Assembly: GCA_023548195.1 (NCBI GenBank)
Contig: JAJHZJ010000252.1
Location: forward strand, 1,686,895-1,750,894
Length of the DNA: 64,000 bases
From: Bettongia penicillata ogilbyi
Lineage: Eukaryota; Chordata; Mammalia; Diprotodontia; Potoroidae
Direction of reading: 5' to 3'
Shown here: piece by piece, positions 1 to 11,692 of the stretch
Numbering within the stretch: position 1 is the first letter of the stretch
Layout of the letters: each line of letters begins with the position of its first letter
Made by a program: the position numbers and the translations under genes
Notes under the pieces: generated by a model
Seen by the model: only the letters and a program-made list of their open reading frames with translations
Told to the model about the DNA's origin: nothing
Database searches by the model: none

Positions 1-245
1 TGAGGGAAGAAGAGGAGAAGGGGAACAGAAGCAGACATTTAGAACATTGATGCTTAGCCTACCCCCTCCCTCACTATTCTCTTTATAAATAGAGAGCTGG
101 AAATTTTGATCAGAACAATGACCAATCATGATTCATGATCAACCATACTAACCATGTTTTTCATACTAAATTCATGACCATGGCCATGTGGGAATTTGCA
201 TATATTTGTAATAAAGGTTTTGCTTTGCTTTCTTTTTCACCTCGA
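1..245. other. unassigned AT-rich sequence
   Basis: No repeat family or coding frame is recognised. A short cluster of 'catgatc/aaccat' words between about 120 and 190 looks like low-complexity sequence. Confidence 0.4.
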
Positions 246-495
246 GGCAACTAGGTGGCCCAATGGATAGAATGCTGATCCTGGAGTGCAGAAAATCTGA
301 GTTCAAATCCAGCCTCAGACCTTTACTAGCTGTGTAGCCTTGGACAAGTGACTCGATTTTCTCAACTGTAAAGTGGACATATCAACAGTATTTACCTTCC
401 AGGGTTGTTGTAAAAGCCCAAAGAGATAATATTTGTAAAGTGCTTGGCATAGTTCCTGGAATATAGTAGTTGATTAACAAATGCATGTTCTCTTT
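246..495 (+). repeat. CORE-SINE (marsupial MIR/MAR type)
   Basis: The copy has the tRNA-like head 'ggcaactaggtggc', a box-B-like 'gagttcaaatcc', the CORE segment 'tgtgtagccttggacaagtg' and the 3' part 'gggttgttgtaaaagc...gtgcttggcatagt'. This order is that of MIR-related CORE-SINEs. Divergence is moderate. Confidence 0.85.
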
Positions 496-584
496 TTCTT
501 CCTCTTCATTGGTATTTTTATTTTGGGAGAGTAGAAAGAAAAGAAGGTGGATTTTCAGCAACTGAAAACATTATTAATTTTTTA

Positions 585-712
585 AGAGAGGATATGTGTC
601 TAATTCAGCTAAGATTAAAAGAGAACAGATAATCAGGGGAAAAAATCTTTGCATCAAGTTTCTCTGATAAAGATTTAATTTCTTAAATATATAAGGAATT
701 GGTTAAAATTTC
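585..712 (+). repeat. L1 ORF2 fragment, C-terminal part
   Basis: The stretch with 'gagaacagataatcagggg' and 'tttctctgataaagattt' matches the part of marsupial L1 ORF2 that also appears on the opposite strand near 18.8 and 21.0 kb. It is short, old and cut on the right by the next SINE. Confidence 0.6.
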
Positions 713-830
713 AGCCAATAAACATTTATGGAACATATACTATGTGCCAGATACTAGACTGAGTACTGAGGATGCAAAGAAAGACACAACTGCTCTCAAG
801 GAGCTCACAGTCTAATGGGGGAGAATACTA
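713..830 (+). repeat. SINE/L2-related fragment ('tactatgtgccag' type)
   Basis: It carries 'aaacatttatggaacatatactatgtgccagatac' in outline and ends 'aaggagctcacagtctaatggggga'. The same family recurs at 35.37, 53.64 and 55.43 kb. It separates L1-like sequence on both sides, so it is probably an insertion. Confidence 0.65.
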
Positions 831-1187
831 TAGACTTAGATGATAAAAACACAAAAGTTTTAAATTTTAAAAGAATACATGTGGGATTTTTCAACTAAGT
901 TAGTAGCATGGTGGGTAACACAGGAGCCCAATTCTTCCTCTTTTATTCTAGAAATGACATCCAAAGAGTGAGAGACTGAAAATTGACCAAAGAATCCAAA
1001 GAGAAACACCTGTATGCTTCTTCACTCAGTCCAAAACTGCACAAAAAAACACATCAAAAAAACCATTAATACTGAAAAAGGAGATTGGCTAGAGAAGTCA
1101 GTAAGAACACAAATCAATAGACTAGAAACCTGCACAGCTCCAAGAACCAGGAAACTTGAGGCAGATCCCTAACCAGAGAAGGGAAGG

Positions 1188-1436
1188 GAAAGGAATAAAC
1201 ATTTACATAGAACCTGTTATATTCCAGGTACAGTGCTAAGACCTTTGTAAATATTATCTCATTTGATCCTCACAATAACCCTGCAAAGTAGGTGCTGTTA
1301 TGATCCCTGTTTTACATGCAAGAAAGCAGGTTAAGTGACTTGCCCAGGACCACACAATTAGCAAGTACCCAAGATTGGATTTGAACTTTGGTCTTGTAAA
1401 TTCCAGACCCAGCTCTTTATCCATTGTGCCACCTTA
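1188..1436 (-). repeat. MIR-type CORE-SINE, reverse
   Basis: Reverse-strand order is clear: 'gtgctaagacctttgtaaa', 'ctcacaataaccctgcaaagtagg', 'aagtgacttgcccaggacc', 'ggatttgaac' and 'ccattgtgccacc'. It lies inside the old L1, so it inserted later. Confidence 0.85.
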
Positions 1437-2319
1437 ACTAAGAAAGCTATAGGAAGTAGAGAACCACCCAGTACTCAGACTGGGAAAGCCCAACTCTTCA
1501 ACTGGGAAAGTCCCATGCAAGAATGGAAGACTACTCAGCAGTCTGATCAAGGAATTCATGGTGGGGAGGGGTATGAGGTGAAAGGAGACCATCACTTGGA
1601 TCAAAGAAGCCCTACACGGAACCTCAATCAAGGAAGACTCAAGGGGAGACAGAGACCATGAAATGCTCTGATAAGGAATATCCAACTGCAAACTCTCATC
1701 AGGAACACTGAAACCTTCCAGCACTAAGAGTACAGCAAAGGACAGAAGTCAAAAGTCAGGACTCTATCCAAGGCTATGTCAAGGAGTGGAACATGGTCCT
1801 GGGCATCAAACCCAAGCCAATAACTGATGATAACAATATGAGTAAACAGAAGAAGACACAGCATTATTAAAACGTGTAGATGAAGATTGATACAAGAGCA
1901 AAACCCAGAAGAAGAAAATAGAACTCTAAGTAGAGTCTCAGAGAAGGAAATAACTTGGGTACTATGACTCCAAGAGTAAATGGAAGGAATAAAAGAAGAG
2001 ATTATAATGAAAGGAAAACTATGGAAGAAAGACTTGGAAAGAGAATGAATAGCATAGAACACAAGGAACATTTCCCATGGAGAACTCCCTGAAAATTAGA
2101 GTGAATTAAACATTAACTCAATGATGTGAGGCAAGAGATATTAGAGCAACATCAAAAAGTTAATAAATAGAAGAAAATGTAAGGTATCTATTAGCAAAAA
2201 CAATTCACCAGTAATACAAGTTAAAGAGAAGTGATTTAAGAATCCTCAAACTCCCTGAAATCCATGACCACAAAAAAAAAAAGGCATGGGCGTCACATTT
2301 TAGGATATTATAAATTAAC

Positions 2320-2406
2320 ATTTCATATATTATATATAAACATATATACATATATGTGTGTATATATATATACATACACACATATATGTATATATACATA
2401 TGTATC
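2320..2406. repeat. AT/TG-rich simple repeat
   Basis: Alternating 'tatata', 'catatg' and 'gtgtgt' units lie within the old L1 ORF1. Open frames here, rich in Tyr and Ile, are not genes. Confidence 0.85.
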
Positions 2407-3150
2407 AGGAAAAAGAGAAAATAGGAAAAACTCACTGAAAGGTGCTTAAAGAAATTCCAAAACAAAGCTTCCCAGGAATATCTTACCCAAACTCTAGAGG
2501 TACCAGGTCAGAGAAAAAAAAAATACTGCAAGAAACCAGAAAGAAGTATTTCAAATACCAAGGAAAAACAGGATCACATAAACTTGACAATTACAATTTA
2601 AAAGGAGAAAAGATCTTGGAATATGAGATTCCAAAAGGCAAAAGATAAAAGCTTACATGCAAGAAAATGTTACCTTGCCCCAAAATTGATTATAGTCTCA
2701 GTGTAACAAAGAGATTTTTAATGGAAAAGAAGATATTCAAGTGCTCCTGATAAAAATAACAGAACTTCACAAAAACTTTGACATTCAAACACAGGTTCAA
2801 GAGAAACCTAGAAAGAAAAATATAGTTGAAGAAATGGAAGAATCTGTATGATGATGAATAACTCATAACATAATGAAAAAACCAAGTGCCTCTTCAGAGC
2901 CTAATTAACATTACCTAACACACAAATCCAACAAAAAGATAACTAAGAAGCAAGTTCTCTTCCAATTATATGCCACGTTTGCAAAAATGGACCATGTGCA
3001 AGAGTACAAAAATCAAATATGCAAATCCAAAGATATTAAGCATCTCCTTTACTTAGATCAATAAAAGGACATTAAAGAATGGATTCAGACTTAAATGGAG
3101 ACTGCAATTTCATTCTAAGCAATCGGTGTATTGAAGAAAATAGAAAAAGA

Positions 3151-3964
3151 GGATAATTGACCAGAAACAGAATGACCCTACAAGTTCAAGAGGGTGTTGT
3201 CTATGGGAGAGGAAAATTTACTGAAATTCCAAATGTTGTCCTGATGGCAACTTCATGTTCAGTTCCCTTCAGAGCAGTAGTAATTCCTAATGGTTTATAC
3301 TGGCAGTACTTTACATGTTTTTTGCATCTATTTATGGGAGTCTTTGAGTCCTTTGTGTCTCTTGAACTTTTACTGGGGAGAAATAAAGAATTTCTTCTAC
3401 TAGTCAGCATTTATTATCTTGAGTGCTTTTACAGGAGTTGAGGACCCCATTACATAACCTATATATTTGTGGAAACCTAGAAGCATATGTGGAAATTTTT
3501 CAGAGTAAACTGTGGGTTGGGGGCATATGAAACAAAAGAGAAAGATTGATCTTTCAGTGCAAAACTTCAGGTATTGATCTTGTTCATGCAAATTCAGAGC
3601 CTGTGGGAATGATGACCCATGAAGTACATATATAAGGTATGTTGCTTTCTGTACTTTTGATAGTCCGAAAAAGCCCCCATCATTTGGGTCTCTTTGAGAC
3701 CTATACAGTTCTCTTACAGCAGGTCACTTTGTTCTGGACCTGTCCCTTTTTCTACCTAATACCTACCCCTTTTCCTGTCTTTTATGGAAACTTCCACAAT
3801 CCATGCTTATTTTTCCTACTTGAGTCACTGTCCAGTTACTAACATCTCCCTGACTTTGACATGAGAGATGGGAAAGCAACCAGCCACACCTGAGTGAGAA
3901 GCTATCACCTCTTTTATAAAAAACTATTGTCCTTATCTGACTTGGAGAGCTGTCAGTTACCTTT
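3151..3964. other. unassigned sequence
   Basis: No family was recognised. The stretch has a few short open frames (a forward one at 3,157-3,441) without any known domain. It could be an old LTR or unique DNA. Confidence 0.4.
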
Positions 3965-6900
3965 TAAAAAAATGTTTATTATTTATTTATTTTAACATTC
4001 TTTTCTTTTTAATTTTGAGTTCCAGATTCTTTACTTTCCTACCACCCCTCTTCCACCCACTGAGAAAGCAAACAACATATTAATTATACGTGTGAAATCA
4101 TGCAAAACATATTTCCATATTAGCTAATGTTGACCCAAAAAGTAAGAAAATTACACTTTGACTTGCACTCAGAATTCATCAGTTCTTTGCCTGGAGATGG
4201 ATAGCATTTTTTCATCATGAGTCCTTGGAGTTGTCTTGGATCATTGTGTCGATCAGAATTTCACAGTTGATCATCATGATAATGTTCCTATTACTGTACA
4301 CAATGATCTCCCAGTTCTCCTCACTTCACTTTGCATCATAAGTTCATATAGGTCTTGCCATGTTTTCATGAAGTCACCCCCCATCATTTCTTTTTTAAAA
4401 ATTTGTTTTATTTTTAATATATGTAATAAAACAAACATTTCCATAAGATAATATAATGGAAAAGGTGGTTGAACATGAAACTTTAAATCTATTATCTACA
4501 ACTTGTTATTTCCTTTAAATATAGAATTAAGGTATCATGTAAATTGCTTTTTTTCTTCCCTCCTCTCCTACCCTAGAGATGGCTACCATTATACACAAAT
4601 AGGTATATATATATGTATGTATACATATATATATATTTATGTCTATATATATAAAATTATTCTATACATGTACAATAGTATTTCATATGCCACAACTTGT
4701 TCAGCCATTCCCCAACTGATGAACATTTCCTTGATTTTCAATTCTTTGCCATCACAAAAAGAGTTGATGTAAATATTTTTTTCTCTTTGGGATACAGATG
4801 TAATAGTGGTATTGCTGGGTCAAAGTGTTTTATATCCCTTTGGTTATAGTTTCAAATTATTCTACTGAATGGTTAGACCAATTTCTTATTCCACCAACAA
4901 TTCATTAGTGTACTTGTTTTCTCTCCGTCCCTCCAGCATTTGTCATTTCTGATATATTTGAGATGGTACCTCAGAGTTATTTTAACTTACATTTTTTTAA
5001 TCAATAGCAAATTAGAGCATTTTTTCATATGACTATAGATAATTTTTATTTCTTCTATGAAAACTGCCTGTTCATATTCTTTGACCATTTATCCGTTCTA
5101 TATGTGTTTGAGGAATAGGGCCTTGATCCCAGAAATTTGCTGTAAGAATTTTTTATTAACTTCTTTGTCTATGGTAAATTTTAGCAAAATGTAACTTCCC
5201 TGGTTATCTCTTTTAATTAGGTCTGTTTTTACTTTTGCTGTGTCTGAGATCATTATTTCTTGACCTGCCTTTTTTACTCCAGCTGAAATATGTGTGTGTC
5301 CTTCTGTTTCAAGTGCATCTCTTGCCCACAATATATTGTTGGATTGTGGTTCCTAATTTATTCTGCTATCCTCTTCTGTTTTATGGATGGGCCCATTCAC
5401 ATTCAGTTATGATTACTGTATATTTCTCCTTATCCTATTTTCTTCTGTTTATTCTTCTCTCTCTATTTTTATCCTGTTTCTATTTTGCTTCAAACCTCTG
5501 CCTCCCTTGATCCTTTTATGTTCCCTCCCTCACCCTTTCCCTTATCCACTTCTCTTCTTATTTCCCTATTGGGAAAGATAGATTTCTATACAAAATTGAG
5601 TGCATGTGTTTATATTCATATTTATATTAACTCTTAGAACTAATTCTGATGAGAGTGGGGTTCAAGCATTGCCTTCCACCTTCTCTCTATTCTCCTTTCT
5701 ACTCTAAAAGCTCTTCCTTGTATACCTGTCTTATCTAAGATAATTTTCCCCCTTCTACCTCTCCCTTCCCTCTTTTCCTAGTGAACGTATCTTTCTTACC
5801 CCTTTATTTTTTTAAGAGATCATTCCAGCATAATTACCTTGCACCCATGCTCTCTGTCTATGTAAACTCTTTTACTGCTTTTAGTCTATTTTTCTCCTGA
5901 AGGATTATTTTCAGTTTTTCTGGGTAGGTGATTCTTGGGTGTAATCCCAAGCTCTCTTGCCTAACAGAATATTTTATTCCAAGCTCTCTGCTCCTTTAAT
6001 GTGGAAGCTGCCAAACCTTCTTTAATCCTGACTCTGGCTCCATGATATTTTAATTGTTTCTTTCTGAATGCTTGCAATGTTTGCTTCTTGACCTGGGAGC
6101 TCTGGAATTTAGTGGTAACATTCTTGGGAGTTTTTATTTTGAGATCTCTTTCAGGAAGCAATCAGTATATTCATTCTATTTTTGTTTCACGTTCTGGATT
6201 TCAGATATCAGGTCAGTTTTCCTTTATAATTTCTTAAAATATGATGTACAGGTTCTTTTTTGAATCATGGCTTTCTGGTAGTCTGATAATTCTTAAATAT
6301 TTTTCCTTGATATATTTTCCAGGTCAATTGTTTTTCTGGTGAGATATTTCACATTTTTCCAATTTTTTTCATACTTTTGACTTTGTTTTATTCTTAATAT
6401 CTCATGCAGTCATTAGTTTCCACTTGCCCGATTCTAATTTTTAAGGAATCATTTTCTTCAGTGAGTTTTTGTACCTTTTCTCCCCCATTTGACCAATTCT
6501 GCTTTTTGAGGAGTTCTTTACTGAATTTTTGCACTGCCTTTTCCATTTGGTCTATTCTACTTTTTAAAGAGTTCTTTTATTCTGTGAATTTTTGTACCTT
6601 TTTTGCCATTAGGCCAATTCTGTTTTTTAAGATGTGCTTTTCTTCCACTTTTTATGCCTCTTTTACCAAGTTGCTAATTTTCACTTCATGATTTTCTTGC
6701 ATCAGTTTCATTTTTTCCCCCAATTTTTCTCTACTACTCTAATCTCTTTCTTTAACTCTTCCAGGAATTCTTGTTGGGCTTCTGTCTCACAAGTATTTTT
6801 CTCTGAGATTTTGGTTGTAGCTGATTTTGCATTGTTGTCTTCTGAGTTTGTTTCTTGCTTTTCCCTGCTACTTTAATAGCTTTTTATGGTTAAGTTCCTT

Positions 6901-7693
6901 TTCCCCCCTCCCTTGTTTGCTCATTTTCCCAGACTATTTCATGACTTTGAACTTTATGTTAAAGTTGAGCTCTGATCACTTGAGGGAAGGAGGCACTATC
7001 TCCAACATCAGGTTTTTTCATGCTACTATTTTTAGAGCTAGTTCTGGGGGTCCACAAGTTTTCAGTGCTTCCAAGGTGGTGTTATCCTGGGAGAGGTGTG
7101 ATCACTGCCCTCCTGGTCTGTGCTGTGGTCTTTATTCAGGAAGGACCCCTGCAGCCTCAAGTGGTAATGCTCTTCTTGGCCCAGTATCTATGACCAGGCC
7201 CCCTGCACCCCTGCAGCTGTGCAAGCATTGGCGCCCTTCTTGGCCCTGGATCTGTAATCAGGGGCCTTGCTCCCTTGGGACTGACCACAACAGCTCCTCT
7301 CAAGCTGGAACTGTGACTCAGAACTTGTATGGGCACTAGAGTCGTCAAACAGTGCCAGTTGTACTCAGTTCCAGCAACAATCCCCTGTAATCTTTTTCTG
7401 ACCAATTGTCTGACCCCTTTACCATCGCTGGTCTGAGGGTTCCTAGAGCTGCTGCTTCTTCAGAGACTTTTGCTCCCACCACATGTGAATTGGAATGGTA
7501 TCCACTCTTTATCACAAACCTCTCCTGAGGACTTCCTAAGTTTTCTTAGGACGGAAAAATGCTTCAACCTGATCTTTTATTGGCTTTGCTACTCCGAAAT
7601 TTTATTTGAAGCATTATTGTAAAGTTGTTTGGAGGAAAACATTGAGAGAGTTCAGCTAGGTTGCTGCCTCTCTCTGTCATCTTGGCTCCATTC
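3965..7693 (-). mobile_element. L1 with both ends but most of ORF2 deleted (copy A)
   Basis: Read on the minus strand, the 5' end is at 7,693 ('ggagccaagatgacagag'). Next come the 5'UTR to about 6,900, ORF1 to about 5,950 and the inter-ORF region to about 5,400. The ORF2 endonuclease start runs from about 5,400 to 5,155 and includes the readable 'VKKAGQ' and 'LIKRDNQG' motifs. The sequence then jumps to the far C-terminal part of ORF2 ('KKFLQQISGIKALF') and the 3'UTR, ending in a T-rich run near 3,965. The jump near 5,150 removes the reverse-transcriptase core. Many stops show it is inactive. Confidence 0.8.
4595..4665. repeat. TA/TG-rich simple repeat
   Basis: An alternating 'atatatatgtatgtatac' tract lies inside the 3' part of L1 copy A. 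Confidence 0.8.
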
Positions 7694-8074
7694 CGCAGTT
7701 CTCCAGTTTTAAAGAAGAAAGAAGTCTATGCATTCTTAACATTGATTAGGAAAAATAATAGAAAGTTAGTAAAGCTAAGTATGTTACAATGTAACTTCTC
7801 TAGTGAACTAGGGCTGATCTCTCTTCCTCTTTCTTCTGTAGCTTGGATACCATTGCTCCTGAGGTTTTTCTGATGTTCCTGGTTTTATTCTTCCTTTGTT
7901 TCTTCTGCTTCTATATTTCTGCCCCTAGGCATTTCATTTTGGGCCTTGGGCTTTCCTTCATGTGGATTAATATGCACCATAATATAGACTTATTGCTTTA
8001 AACATTATTAACTTGTGAAAACCTCTATTGTGAGTGAAGCATTTTGTAGGCTGTTGTATGATATATAGGAAGGC
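7694..8074. other. unassigned sequence
   Basis: No repeat or gene is recognised between the L1 5' end and the next SINE. Confidence 0.4.
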
Positions 8075-8345
8075 AGTATGATCTAGCAGAGAGAAGGACT
8101 TCCAGAATCAGGAAGATTTGAGTTGAATAATTTCCTCAGATACATACTGGCTAATTGTATTAACTTGGACAAGTCAGCTAGCCTTTCAGTGTCATAAACA
8201 ACTTTCCAAGGCTAAAAGTGGCAGAGCCATTGCCAATCTGCATTGGAAGATGGGGATATACACATCTGTAAAATTGTCAGTCTAGACTCCCTTCAAAAAA
8301 GAGTTTTATATAAATGTGAATAATTTTTCTTATCATCAACATCAT
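8075..8345 (+). repeat. CORE-SINE of the 'gcagagccattgccaatctgc' type
   Basis: It has the head 'ggaaggcagtatgatctagc', the CORE-like 'acttggacaagtcag' and a characteristic 3' part, 'aaagtggcagagccattgcc' followed by 'tgcattggaaga'. The same 3' part is seen in the SINE at 40.73-41.04 kb. Confidence 0.75.
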
Positions 8346-8429
8346 TAATTGAGAGTACCCAGGAAGTATGTGGCACTAATCTAACTTTCTGGAGATTTGT
8401 TTATGGGATGAAAACACCCATGTTGAAAC

Positions 8430-8590
8430 ATTGTCTGAAGCTTGCTATCTGTGTGACTGAGCATGCCACTTCATCTCTCATGCCTTAGTTTCCTCATTTG
8501 TAAAATGGGGAGAATAGTACTTCTACTATGGACCTAGCTCACAAGGATGTGAGGAGGGTGCTTTATAAGCCTTATGCTGTTACTTAAGCT
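8430..8590 (+). repeat. MIR-type CORE-SINE fragment
   Basis: 'tgtgtgactgagcatgcca', 'ttagtttcctcatttgtaaa' and 'aaggatgtgaggagggtgc' follow the MIR order. Confidence 0.75.
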
Positions 8591-11216
8591 GGAGTGATCG
8601 TGAAACTTCTATCATTTGTTTATTAAAATTTTTTTTGGTTTTAAGTCAATATAAATATTTGAGTTTCAAATGCTGTCACAACAGATAATTTTTTTCAAAA
8701 GAAGAAAAAAGGAGAAAAGTTATGCAATAATTAGTCACTTTTGTTATTGAACTTTAATAGACCCAGACAAAGGAGCTGCAGAAAGTTGATGCAACTTTTT
8801 CTGTTTTGCTCTTGAATACATTTAGTTTTTTAGTCAGTAACTTCCTTATTTTCATTTCCTCTATCTTCTTCCTGGGTTTACTCATTCAGACAGAGCTGAA
8901 CAGCTGACCTTTAAACATAGAAGAAAGAATAATACATCTCTATATTAACATTTAGAGATATATTACCATATAAGTACATACACATATACATGTACATGTG
9001 TATTTATTTATCTGTAGGAACAGACATATATTCCTACAAGTGTAAGGCTCCATTGATTATCCCATCCATTTTAAAGTAATTATTTTTGTTAGGTTTGATT
9101 GAATCAAACGTTTTTATTGAATCAAAAAATCAGAGCAGAGTATCAACAGGGTCTGCACATGGATTTGTCCATATCCATTGTGGGAGACAATTGGGTAATG
9201 CCTTAAGGGATCTGTACAAAAGAAAGAAGCTATCTCAGAAGCAGAAGAAGAGCAGTTCTGAGAGTTTGGATTTGAGAAGTTGGAGCGAGCATGGCATTTT
9301 AGCACTTGGGAAAAGGAAGCAAAGAGAAGAGCAAGCCGTGGCAGAGAAGGAAGATATTGAGGCCAGTCATTGGCTCCACAGATATCTCAAAACCGAAGAC
9401 TGAAGCTGAAGCAAGTCCCCCAAGAAAAGATCAGCAATTTTTTCCTATTACTCCTTCCGATGATTGTCTATTCACAGTCGCTATAATATAATCTGCTGTT
9501 TCACCGCCCAAATGTTTCCAGAAAAGTGAATTTTCCTTTAAGCACAAAGAGGAGAGGAGTTAGATATAAATGCAAAGAAAAGCAGAGACCCCAACCTTGG
9601 CCAAAGTGTTAGAAGTTTCCCTAACTGGGAGCTCTGAGCTATGAGTAAACTCAGAACTCTTCATGTAAAATAAACTCCTTAAAGTAGAAGAGGAAGGAAC
9701 CAAGTGGACATTAGGGACCATTGCTTAAAATATTTATTGTAACTGTAAAATTTTGCCCTCTTTCCCTTCCTGGAATTCCCAGAGAGATTCCCAAGCCATG
9801 TATTCCAAAGCATGAGCGGAAGCAATAATTTCTTTCAAATTCATGTAGCCCTTAGCTGTAATGCGGTAGGGGTGGAGAGACAAAGGCCTTCTCAAGGTAC
9901 TGAATTATGCTCAATAGACAAATGCTTTAGTACCACATGTGGTCCCACAGATTAGGAGGAACTTACTTGTTTGCTCCCATCATCCTTTCTCCCTTACAGT
10001 AAAAATTTATCATCTTCAGCAAATCAGCAGAGTTGAATTTGGTACTTTTGTCCATATTCTCAATTCTATAAAGTTCTCCAGTGTTTTGGAGGAGTTTAAA
10101 CATTGCCTTTTCAAGTATCTCCCGCAATGCCTTGCATTAAAGAGTCTTGACAAAGTCCATATGGCACAGTTCTTAAGGGACCCCTAAGTCCTATATAAGA
10201 AGTCACAAAAAGTCCACTCAGCACAGTTCCCAAATAATCTCCAAATTAATAGCCTTCAAGGAGGACTCAGATTTCTAGAAGCTGGAGGGTCTGGAGATTA
10301 CAATCACCTCTATATACAAAATTATGCAAATTCACTTCCAAATGAAAAGTTGTAACATTTTACAATATTTGTAATAATTTGTCATAGGTTGCCACTCAAT
10401 CAACTAGAAAACCTTTTAAATTTCTTTAAGACTCAGAACATATTTATATGTCTCTAGATGCTGAATGTATGCATTTTATTGAATTTTCCTTATTCTAGTG
10501 ATACAGTTTTTCTAGTCAGGAAATACTAACCTTTATACTACTTTATTATTTAATATTATCCCTATTGATATCTTTAAACACTCATTGGGATATTCCTGTT
10601 GAGTCACTGGAAGCCTCCTCTCTGTCCCATTCAGAAGACTCTCAGTATGTGCTCAGAGGCATGACTATTACAAGATGTCAACCTCCTGTATCAGGCCATT
10701 CAGTCTCCCAAATTTCCCTATTTCTGCACCATACTTTCCCTATTGCATCTATAAGGTTATTTGGTACAAATCCTTTCGTCTATGTCCTATGTTCAGGATC
10801 AGACCCGACTCAGGCCAGTGACGTGGTTCAGATTCTGGAATGAAACAAAATGAGGCACTTAGTAGACAATCTAGGATTTAACAGAAAGAAGCTTACTTAA
10901 CAATAGCATGCAGTGGATATGCATCAAGGACATAGCATTGAATCAGGTGGGCACAGGTCCCCTCACCTCTTCATTTGTCACAGTGGCTCATCAAGTTAGA
11001 AAAGTATATGAGAAGCTTGAGGAGTCTGGATTCCTTTGGAACTGGATTTTTTCATACTTAAAACTACAGGGGAGTTACATTAACTAGTCATACTATGGTC
11101 TTCTGGACCAACTAAGTATCAAGGACAATTTCAATTCCCTTTTAGAGAAAAACTAGCCTATGGACTTGGAATGGAGGATGACGAATGGGCATTGGAGATT
11201 TCCTTTCTATTTATTG
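8591..11216. other. mostly unique sequence, no recognised gene
   Basis: A short CA/TA tract lies near 8,975-9,005. A forward frame of 105 codons (9,086-9,403) is rich in Lys, Ser and Glu, with no domain I can name. A TATA-like 'cctatataag' at 10,190 lies in no recognisable promoter context. No L1 or SINE of clear identity was found. Confidence 0.4.
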
Positions 11217-11480
11217 TGTTTGTCCTTTGTGGTCGAAGAAGACCATGTCATCAGAGAAATGATGCAAGTGTACTTGACTTGTTTTGAGTGAAGGAGGGCT
11301 GTGCAAGGTCACCAGCCTCACTTCTCTGGAGCCATCTGAATCCAGTGACCAGATATTCATCAGGATGACTGGAGATGACCCAGGATGCAATGAGAGACCT
11401 AGACCCTTCAGGCCAAGTTCTATTCAGGAAGTCACTTAAGGAGAGGAATAAGGGCCACCTGATAATTTCATGGCTGGTTG
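11217..11480 (-). repeat. non-LTR element 3' end or SINE with 'gaagaccatg...catcag' tail, reverse
   Basis: The left edge 'tttgtcctttgtggtcgaag' followed by 'aagaccatgtcatcag' is the reverse of the 3' end of the LINE at 33.78-34.26 kb. It continues with 'gtgaaggagggctgtgcaag' and 'gatgactggagatgaccc', a motif order I recall from dispersed amniote repeats. A related end occurs at 35.52 kb. Confidence 0.6.
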
Positions 11481-11539
11481 TTCTTCTAACATGCCCCTGC
11501 AATAGTGGCACCCTCTTCTCCCTTCTCAGTCCCCCCAAC

Positions 11540-11692
11540 TTTTCAGCTACTTTTTATGTGTTGTCTTCTTCCACTACACTGAGAGCTCCTTGAAGGCAGG
11601 GACTTTCTCTTGCGTTTCTCTGCATTTAGTGCTTAGCACAGTGCCTGGCAAAGAGTAGTAACTTAATGTTTATTGGCTGACTGACCCTTAGC
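11540..11692 (+). repeat. L2 LINE 3' end
   Basis: 'gagagctccttgaaggcagg', 'gtgcttagcacagtgcctgg' and the terminal 'tgtttattggctgactgacc' follow the L2 3' end in order. Confidence 0.85.

Larger units (their letters stand above)
890..3150 (+). mobile_element. old degenerate L1: 5'UTR, ORF1 and ORF2 endonuclease end
   Basis: About 2,100-2,830 aligns piecewise with L1 ORF1. The order is a 'gaagaaaatgtaaggtat' region, 'ccctgaaatccatgaccac', 'ggtcagagaaa...atactgcaagaaaccagaaag' and 'ttggaatatgagattcc'. The same order is seen in the better copy at 44.6-45.2 kb. From 2,940 to 3,150 it resembles the end of the ORF2 endonuclease ('atggaccatgtgcaagagt'). About 890-2,050 is purine-rich and probably L1 5'UTR plus the ORF1 coiled coil. 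Many stops and shifts make it inactive. A MIR (1,188-1,436) and an AT/TG tract (2,320-2,406) interrupt it. Confidence 0.65.

Noticed and set aside
4236..4772. forward frames of 71 and 89 codons
   Set aside because: Antisense of the L1 copy A 3' region.
6827..7339. 170-codon forward frame
   Set aside because: Antisense of the L1 copy A 5'UTR and ORF1 start.
10185..10200. TATA box 'cctatataag' as a promoter
   Set aside because: No transcript start, exon or LTR structure around it supports a promoter.
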